Assembly (NCBI GenBank): GCA_015492355.1
Contig: WGFF01000154.1
Location: 1-10,726, forward strand
Direction: 5' to 3'
DNA from: Deltaproteobacteria bacterium
Lineage (GTDB): Bacteria > Desulfobacterota > GWC2-55-46 > S146-73
Length of the DNA stretch: 10,726 nt
This document shows, piece by piece, positions 5,714-10,726 of the stretch. The notes below the pieces were generated by a model that did not search any database, was not told the DNA's origin, and was given only the letters and a program-made list of their open reading frames with translations. A program made the translations under genes and the position numbers. Each line of letters starts with the position of its first letter. Positions within the stretch are counted from its first letter, which is position 1.

Positions 5714-6677
5714 AAAGGGCGAAAAGGTCCTTATCATAAAGCTAGGCTATTCAGAGACCCTCGTGGGCGAGATAAGCCGTACCACGAGCCTCGGTGATGT
5801 GCTGAGGAGTACCGTACTTCTCAATCTCTACAGGGATGCCCGTGTAACATGGCTCGTCGATGAGAAGGCGATACCCCTCCTGAGGGGTAATCCATATATA
5901 GAGAGGATACTTCCCTATGACCTTACAACAGTGCTTCAACTCAAGGCTGAAAGGTTCGATACGATTATAAACCTTGAGAAGGTTGCAGGTATATGTGCCT
6001 TTGCAGACTCCCTCAATGCCTGGAGGCGATACGGGTTCAGGTTCGACCCTGATACAGGTACTGCCAAGGCTTATGATGGTTCGCAACGTGTCCTTGAGAT
6101 ATGTACCAATCCCAGGGACAAACTCAGGAACAAGAAATACTGGGAGGAACTCCTCTTCGAGATGGTGGGTGGGAGATGGAAGGGTGAGATGCCCTATCTG
6201 GGGTATAAACCGACTTCTAAGGTTACCCATGACGTGGGATTCAACTATCACGTGGGAAGGAAATGGCCCCTGAAGGCATGGCCCATGGAGTACTGGAAAA
6301 GGCTGGAAAGGCTTGTGGGAGAGAACCATACCATATCGTGGCAGAGAGGGCTTGATTCCATAGAGGAGTACATAGAGTGGATAAACTCGGTGAAGGTGGT
6401 GGTAACGAACGATAGCCTTGGGCTCCATATAGCACATGCACTCGGTAAAAGGATAGTCGCACTATTTGGACCAACCATTGCAAGTGAGGTGTATGTAAAA
6501 AAGGGTGTTAAACTACTGCCAGAGGGAGACCTTGAATGCATGCCATGTATGAGCACTGTATGTACGAGGGGAAGGAGCTGCATGTATGATATAAGCCCTG
6601 AAAGGGTCTTTACAGCAGTATGCGAACAACTCAGGGAGGATATGTACGATGAGTCTAAAGCCTGTAGTAATACCTGA
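5688..6677 (+). CDS. GT9 family glycosyltransferase (ADP-heptose:LPS heptosyltransferase-like)
   Basis: GT-B fold enzyme that transfers a sugar, in known relatives heptose from an ADP donor, to lipopolysaccharide core on the cytoplasmic side of the inner membrane. The product is 329 aa, normal for GT9. Features in order: KVLIIKLG (13-20), SLGDVLRSTVLLN (34-46) for acceptor or donor contact, TWLVDEKAIPLLRGNPYIERILPYD (54-78), FDTIINLEK (90-98), KAWPMEYWKRL (197-207), and the donor-site hallmark TNDSLGLHIAHALGKRIVALFGPT (240-263). A Cys set (C284, C287, C292, C298) precedes CMYDISPERVF, also usual in the family. The insert YSETLVGEISRTT before SLGD marks a subfamily. ATG 5688 has AGGA just upstream and lies inside the preceding gene. 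The exact sugar and acceptor are unknown. Confidence 0.92.
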   Translation: MERKGADHRKGEKVLIIKLGYSETLVGEISRTTSLGDVLRSTVLLNLYRDARVTWLVDEKAIPLLRGNPYIERILPYDLTTVLQLKAERFDTIINLEKVAGICAFADSLNAWRRYGFRFDPDTGTAKAYDGSQRVLEICTNPRDKLRNKKYWEELLFEMVGGRWKGEMPYLGYKPTSKVTHDVGFNYHVGRKWPLKAWPMEYWKRLERLVGENHTISWQRGLDSIEEYIEWINSVKVVVTNDSLGLHIAHALGKRIVALFGPTIASEVYVKKGVKLLPEGDLECMPCMSTVCTRGRSCMYDISPERVFTAVCEQLREDMYDESKACSNT

Positions 6678-7524
6678 GAATTATAACTATATAGCGATCT
6701 TTCTCACCCTTGCATGTAATCTCAAATGCAGTTACTGCATAAATCACTTCGGTAGAGACGGGTTTGTGAAGAGACATCTCTCTGGTAGGGACTGGGTAGA
6801 GGGGATCAACAGAATAGTCTCAAGAGACGACCTGCCTGTAACCCTTCAGGGTGGGGAGCCGAGCCTCCACAGGGACTTTATATATATAATAAACAACATA
6901 AAACCAGAGATCCATATAGATATACTTACCAACCTTCAATTCAATGAGGACGAGTTTATAAGGTGTGTAAACCCTGAGAGACTTAAAAGGAACGCACCCT
7001 ATGCATCCATAAGGGTGAGTTATCACCCTGAGGTAATGGATCTCGATCCCCTCATCAAAAAGACCCTTAAACTTATGGATGCAGGCTTCAGTATAGGTAT
7101 ATGGGCGTGTACACACCCTGAATGGATGGATGAGATAGCCAGGGCACAGGAGAGATGTAAGTCTCTGGGGATAGATTTTAGACTCAAGGAATTCCTTGGA
7201 GAATACAAGGGGAGGCTATACGGCACTTACAGATACAAGGATGCCTGCGAGAAGAAGTCCACCAGAACTGTTATGTGCAAAACAACGGAACTCATCATAG
7301 GAAGTGATGGCAGTATCTACAGGTGCCACAGTGACCTCTACGAGGGTAGACCTCCCACAGGACACATACTCGATCCCGATTTTCAAATAGAGGATGTCTT
7401 CAGGGTTTGCCATTTCTACGGGCACTGCAATCCCTGTGACATAAAGATAAAGACAAATCGATTCCAGGTATTCGGGCATACATCAGTGGAGATAGTGGAG
7501 ATAGCGGGAAGCCCAGGGGGTTAG
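6649..7524 (+). CDS. Radical SAM protein with Cys-rich C-terminal region
   Basis: Product of 291 aa. The radical SAM 4Fe-4S motif is CNLKCSYC (C23, C27, C30), and the SAM-binding GGEP is at 68-71, preceded by VTLQ. The C-terminal half carries six more cysteines (C201, C211, C227, C255, C261, C264), with TTELIIGSDGSIYRC and YGHCNPCD patterns. These look like a SPASM/twitch-type auxiliary cluster or a metal site. The family as a whole performs radical chemistry on peptides, sugars, lipids or cofactors; the substrate here cannot be read from the sequence. ATG 6649 has a GGGAGGAT site at about nine bases and overlaps the GT9 gene by 29 nt. The context points to a surface glycan or lipid-linked modification. 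It lacks the precursor-peptide neighbour typical of RiPP maturases. Confidence 0.9.
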   Translation: MSLKPVVIPENYNYIAIFLTLACNLKCSYCINHFGRDGFVKRHLSGRDWVEGINRIVSRDDLPVTLQGGEPSLHRDFIYIINNIKPEIHIDILTNLQFNEDEFIRCVNPERLKRNAPYASIRVSYHPEVMDLDPLIKKTLKLMDAGFSIGIWACTHPEWMDEIARAQERCKSLGIDFRLKEFLGEYKGRLYGTYRYKDACEKKSTRTVMCKTTELIIGSDGSIYRCHSDLYEGRPPTGHILDPDFQIEDVFRVCHFYGHCNPCDIKIKTNRFQVFGHTSVEIVEIAGSPGG

Positions 7525-7553
7525 GTTTTTACATGGTGATCCCATATAATACT

Positions 7554-7577
7554 GGAGGACCCTGTATAGTGTCCACC
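7554..7577. terminator. Weak hairpin in the convergent junction
   Basis: GGAGGAC at 7554-7560 can pair with GTCCACC at 7571-7577 with one mismatch, around a 10-base loop. Neither side has a T run, so it is not a canonical intrinsic terminator. It is the only notable structure in the 79 nt between the converging stops at 7524 and 7604. Confidence 0.2.
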
Positions 7578-7603
7578 CTCGCCTCTATCGATCGTTCTTT
7601 ATC

Positions 7604-9271
7604 CTATTTGATCTTAAGGACAGTATAGTAAGGCTTCAGCACAGAAAACATGTCCTCATGAGCCCTGATAAACGGGAAGAGATACCTTTCTGTCTCTTCG
7701 TAGCATCTATCTATCAGTATATAGTCAACCCCCATATCTTCTACAAAGCGGGCTATTCTGTCGATCCTCTTGGTATAGGGAAACCTCACTGCGTATCTAT
7801 CAGTAATCATGGCTATGAGTTCTGGCTTACGGGTCATTATGACCTCACCTGGCGAGGATACCTCCTTCAGTATCCATGCTGAGCGAATATACTCATCGAA
7901 ACACGACAATGAGCCTGAAAGACGTCTACCCGTTAGGAGTTCAGGTGTTAGGGTTTCTATGTTTCTTAACAGGCTTGTGGACAGTATGTTTGCTGTTGCA
8001 TGGAGCTGTCTACCCATTGTACCTGGATTCAGCATGATCCTTATATGAGCCAAATTCATCACGAGGAACAGGCAACATAGTAGCATGGACACCCTGTTGA
8101 AACCCGCAGTAGCCGTAGATGGCACCAATCTCGCCATGATGTAGATACCCACAGTGGAATAGTAGTATATAAACGGCAACACGGGCATGAGATACCTTAT
8201 CGCATCTCCACTTCCGTATACTTGCCATGCTATCAACATGAGGAGATAAAACATCGTATACATTGCCTTGAGGTCCCTTGAATGGTATATCTCGTAGCAA
8301 AGCCCTGCAATGACAGTTACTGCAAGAACTATACTCAGCGATACCATCACGGTGCTGAGTGGAGATACAAATATGGATTTGAAATGGCTGACCATAAATA
8401 TTACGCCGATGCACCTCAGATACATAAAAATATTTCCACTCAATCGTTCAAGGAATGCCAGCAGACCGAGTCCGCCCTTTTCCTCATCGTAGAAGTCAGA
8501 TTGAAAGAATATGGAAAGGTAGCTCATCTCACCACCAGCGAATAAACCCCTGATATTCCACAGGATGAATGGGACTATTCCTGCTATAGCCAGAAACACC
8601 ACCTCTCTTCTGGAGAGTCCGTATTCATCCGCTCGTACAAATAAATAGACTACAACCGCCATATAAAGATTTATGCCTATCGCCTTGGTAAAGTAGGTAA
8701 GGACAAGCAGTACAACCAGGAGCATCATCCTCGATAGATCCAATCTACCTGTATTCTCGTATCTCCTCAGGAGATAGATAGTTGATAGAGAAAAGAACAT
8801 GTATGGCATCTCGGATAGTATCTCCCTTGTAAGTGAGAGCCAGAGGTAATTTGTAATTACGAGCAGAGCAAGCATGGTGCCTATGGACCTGTTTCCATAT
8901 TCCTTAAAAAGATGTTTTATTACATATACCGATGCAATGGCAAAGCCTGTTATGAGGAGCTTCATCCACAGGAAGTTGTAACCGAATAGATAGAAAAACG
9001 GGCTTAAAAGGAGCGGAAGGATGGGTGGATACAGGGTATGTGGTGGATTCCCTGGTATGTGGATATCACTGTACCCATATCCCTCTGCTATGGAGCGTGC
9101 GAGCAGTATGTAATGCGCACTGTCAGCAACCAGCACGTATGAGAACTTCTCATCGAGAAGTTCCAGGAGCAGTACCAGTCCGAGGAGAAGGACCAGGGGC
9201 CATACCCAGTCTGTCAACCTATCGAGCTCTGGAAAAAAGAAGGCTCTATTTGAATCTACGTCTTTTTTCAT
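7604..9271 (-). CDS. GT-C membrane glycosyltransferase (ArnT/PMT-like, GT39/GT83 superfamily)
   Basis: Polytopic inner-membrane protein of 555 aa with about ten or more hydrophobic segments and a soluble C-terminal part from about residue 430. Enzymes of this fold move a sugar from a polyprenyl-phosphate donor to lipid, glycan or protein on the outer side of the membrane. Seen here are an early acidic site in VADSAHYILLARSIAEGYGY (D50, as in the DXXXY-type GT-C motif), the loop NPPHTLYPPILPLLLSPFF (75-93), TREILSEMPY (148-157) and a late RYLMPVLPFIYYY element. ATG 9271 overlaps the preceding gene's TGA (ATGA), with AAGGG just upstream. The partner gene is also a membrane glycan-type protein, so the pair probably acts together. 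Donor and acceptor are unknown; a distant O-antigen ligase-type role is less likely given the N-terminal motif. Confidence 0.85.
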   Translation of the reverse strand: MKKDVDSNRAFFFPELDRLTDWVWPLVLLLGLVLLLELLDEKFSYVLVADSAHYILLARSIAEGYGYSDIHIPGNPPHTLYPPILPLLLSPFFYLFGYNFLWMKLLITGFAIASVYVIKHLFKEYGNRSIGTMLALLVITNYLWLSLTREILSEMPYMFFSLSTIYLLRRYENTGRLDLSRMMLLVVLLVLTYFTKAIGINLYMAVVVYLFVRADEYGLSRREVVFLAIAGIVPFILWNIRGLFAGGEMSYLSIFFQSDFYDEEKGGLGLLAFLERLSGNIFMYLRCIGVIFMVSHFKSIFVSPLSTVMVSLSIVLAVTVIAGLCYEIYHSRDLKAMYTMFYLLMLIAWQVYGSGDAIRYLMPVLPFIYYYSTVGIYIMARLVPSTATAGFNRVSMLLCCLFLVMNLAHIRIMLNPGTMGRQLHATANILSTSLLRNIETLTPELLTGRRLSGSLSCFDEYIRSAWILKEVSSPGEVIMTRKPELIAMITDRYAVRFPYTKRIDRIARFVEDMGVDYILIDRCYEETERYLFPFIRAHEDMFSVLKPYYTVLKIK

Positions 9272-10726
9272 ATCCCTTTTGGATACCTTTTGAGCAAAAT
9301 GGCTTTATCGACAACCTCACAACCTTTTATTCTATTCTTGTGGCAGATATTGTTTAGTTCTTCCATTATCGTATCCATTGCAGGGGTGGTAAGGAGCCAC
9401 GTGGTAAATGATGGATTTGCCTCCATGGCTTTTGAGATATCACCAAGGGCATCCTCGTATCTTTTGAGCCTCATTAAGACAATGGCACGATTTATATATG
9501 CCTTGTAATGGTTAGGGCTCAGGCGTATCGCCATTGAAAAATCATCTATTGCCCGTTCGTATCTTTCCAGTCCTGCATACGCAAGCCCACGGTTATTGTA
9601 TGCCTCTGCAAAGTCAGGACGTAGTGAGATTGCCTTTGTGTTGTCCCTGATAGCCTCTTCGTACATCTTTCTTTCAAGGTACGCAATGCCCCTTACATAA
9701 TATACATTGGGCTTACCCGGTGATTTACTCACCTCATCGTTCATAAGTGTCATCTCATCACTCCATACCTGATTCCTCTTATGGGTGGCAAAAAAGAGGG
9801 GTGGACATACTACGAGAAGAAAGACACATAGAAATGATGTGACGGAGACCCTCCATCTATATCTACTAATAAAAAACTCAAAGGCATAAAAAACCATTGA
9901 TACAAAAGCCATTATAAAGCCTACAGAGGGCAGGTATATCCTGTGCTCAAAAATCACATCCTTTATGGGAACGAGGAAGGATTCTACAGACAAGGTTATG
10001 AAGAACCAGAAAATACCCGCTGAGAAGAAGATCCCATAATGATTGCCACCCTTCCAGGATATACCAAGTATATAGATGGCACTCAAGAAGAGCCCTGCAA
10101 GAGAAAGGAACGATAAGAAGGTAGATGGTTCAAGGAGTGAATGCGAAAGTGGATAATCATAGTCAAAGCGCTGACCAACGGGAAGAAAAAGGAGTCTTAT
10201 GTACGTCATGATGACCCTGAACTGCGTGAGGATGTACACCTCCCTCGGCAGTAAGAATGCCTCATTCAGCTTGAGCTGTCTCAGCGAATCCTCTATCCAG
10301 TCGGTCCCATCACCTGACCACAGGATGGTAAGGGGAATTATAAGAAGGATAAGATAAAAAGGAATCCTCAACCATGTACCATTGTGCCTGCCTCTGAAGA
10401 ATATAAACTCAAACATAATCACCACAAAGGGAATGGTAAAACTTATCTCCTTTGTCTTCTGTGCAAGTACAGCGGATATAAGTGCCACAACAGAGTACAG
10501 GTATACCACTGGAGATGTTCTATCCGTGTTGAGGGACAATCTTGCCTTTATGTAGAAAAGAATGGACATCAGGTAGAAGAGTGTTGCAAGGGATGTGAAT
10601 CTCTGGGTTATATATGTAACTGCCTGTACCTGCACGGGATGGGACAGGAATATGACTGAGCTTGCAATGGCAATGGATGTGGTAGTGGTGCTGTTAATGC
10701 GTCCCCTGATTACAGGAGTGTCACAG
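9268..10726 (-). CDS. Multi-pass membrane protein with three C-terminal TPRs, TMTC/PMT-like (5' end cut off)
   Basis: 485 codons are visible and the frame is still open at the window edge, so the start lies outside. The GTG at 10635 is only an internal valine, because the codons before it (IFLSHP and earlier) read as good protein. The visible part opens with SHPVQVQAVTYITQRFTSLATLFYLMS, the hallmark loop of TMTC-like bacterial proteins (HP followed by QR...LFYL). Roughly eight to nine membrane segments follow. Three 34-residue TPR units then occupy about residues 337-440 (PNVYYVRGIAYLE..., FAEAYNNRGLAYA..., HYKAYINRAIVLM...), ending in a 45-residue tail. Eukaryotic TMTC relatives O-mannosylate proteins; bacterial members are mostly uncharacterised. 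The stop overlaps the GT-C gene start by 4 nt, so the two are cotranslated. Confidence 0.85.
   Translation of the reverse strand, partial: CDTPVIRGRINSTTTTSIAIASSVIFLSHPVQVQAVTYITQRFTSLATLFYLMSILFYIKARLSLNTDRTSPVVYLYSVVALISAVLAQKTKEISFTIPFVVIMFEFIFFRGRHNGTWLRIPFYLILLIIPLTILWSGDGTDWIEDSLRQLKLNEAFLLPREVYILTQFRVIMTYIRLLFLPVGQRFDYDYPLSHSLLEPSTFLSFLSLAGLFLSAIYILGISWKGGNHYGIFFSAGIFWFFITLSVESFLVPIKDVIFEHRIYLPSVGFIMAFVSMVFYAFEFFISRYRWRVSVTSFLCVFLLVVCPPLFFATHKRNQVWSDEMTLMNDEVSKSPGKPNVYYVRGIAYLERKMYEEAIRDNTKAISLRPDFAEAYNNRGLAYAGLERYERAIDDFSMAIRLSPNHYKAYINRAIVLMRLKRYEDALGDISKAMEANPSFTTWLLTTPAMDTIMEELNNICHKNRIKGCEVVDKAILLKRYPKGI

Noticed and set aside
5751..6583. Minus-strand open frames opposite the GT9 gene
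   Set aside because: The GT9 motifs are complete on the plus strand; the antisense proteins show no family features.
7515..7530. T5 run right after the radical SAM stop as an intrinsic terminator
   Set aside because: Only five T, and no stable GC-rich stem precedes them (the possible stems are three base pairs).
10633..10635. GTG 10635 as the start of the TPR protein
   Set aside because: The frame continues open upstream to the window edge with family-typical sequence (FLSHPVQVQAVTYI), so this is an internal codon.

Overview
This window comes from a bacterial chromosome, most likely a Gram-negative, deep-branching lineage such as Nitrospirota or Desulfobacterota. That placement is inferred from three things: a GT9 heptosyltransferase-like enzyme, a large membrane protein with TPRs, and codon use rich in AGG/AGA arginine and ATA isoleucine. 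The sequence alone does not fix the genus. I found no rRNA, tRNA, CRISPR array or intact insertion sequence.

Positions 1-4551 (minus strand) hold a tightly packed translation and protein-targeting operon. In transcription order it is ffh, rpsP, khpA-like KH gene, rimM, trmD, rplS, rnhB, and yraN (cut off by the window start). Gaps are 0-50 nt and several genes overlap or touch. Two starts, rimM and yraN, are TTG and appear translationally coupled to the preceding gene. A good sigma-70-type promoter (TTGACA, then TATTAT or TATATT) lies at about 4781-4810. It leaves a leader of roughly 220 nt before ffh. That leader contains a perfect inverted repeat, several hairpins, two mutually exclusive long-range pairings, a 30-codon small ORF, and a terminator-like hairpin with a T7 run just before the ffh start. 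This is the best candidate in the window for undescribed regulation.

Positions 4811-5200 have no convincing gene. They contain an unexplained 65-codon open stretch on the minus strand, a modest plus-strand promoter candidate and a small hairpin-bearing leader.

Positions 5201-7524 (plus strand) carry three overlapping genes: a small His/Asp-rich membrane protein (DUF457/YdjM-like), a GT9 glycosyltransferase and a radical SAM protein with a Cys-rich C-terminus. The two overlaps, 26 and 29 nt, imply coupled translation and probably a shared role in cell-surface glycan or lipid synthesis.

Positions 7604-10726 (minus strand) converge on that operon. They encode a polytopic membrane protein with three TPRs (its start lies beyond the window) followed, through an ATGA overlap, by a GT-C/ArnT-like membrane glycosyltransferase. 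Both fit polyprenyl-phosphate-sugar-dependent glycosylation at the outer face of the inner membrane. The 79-nt convergent junction has no canonical terminator.
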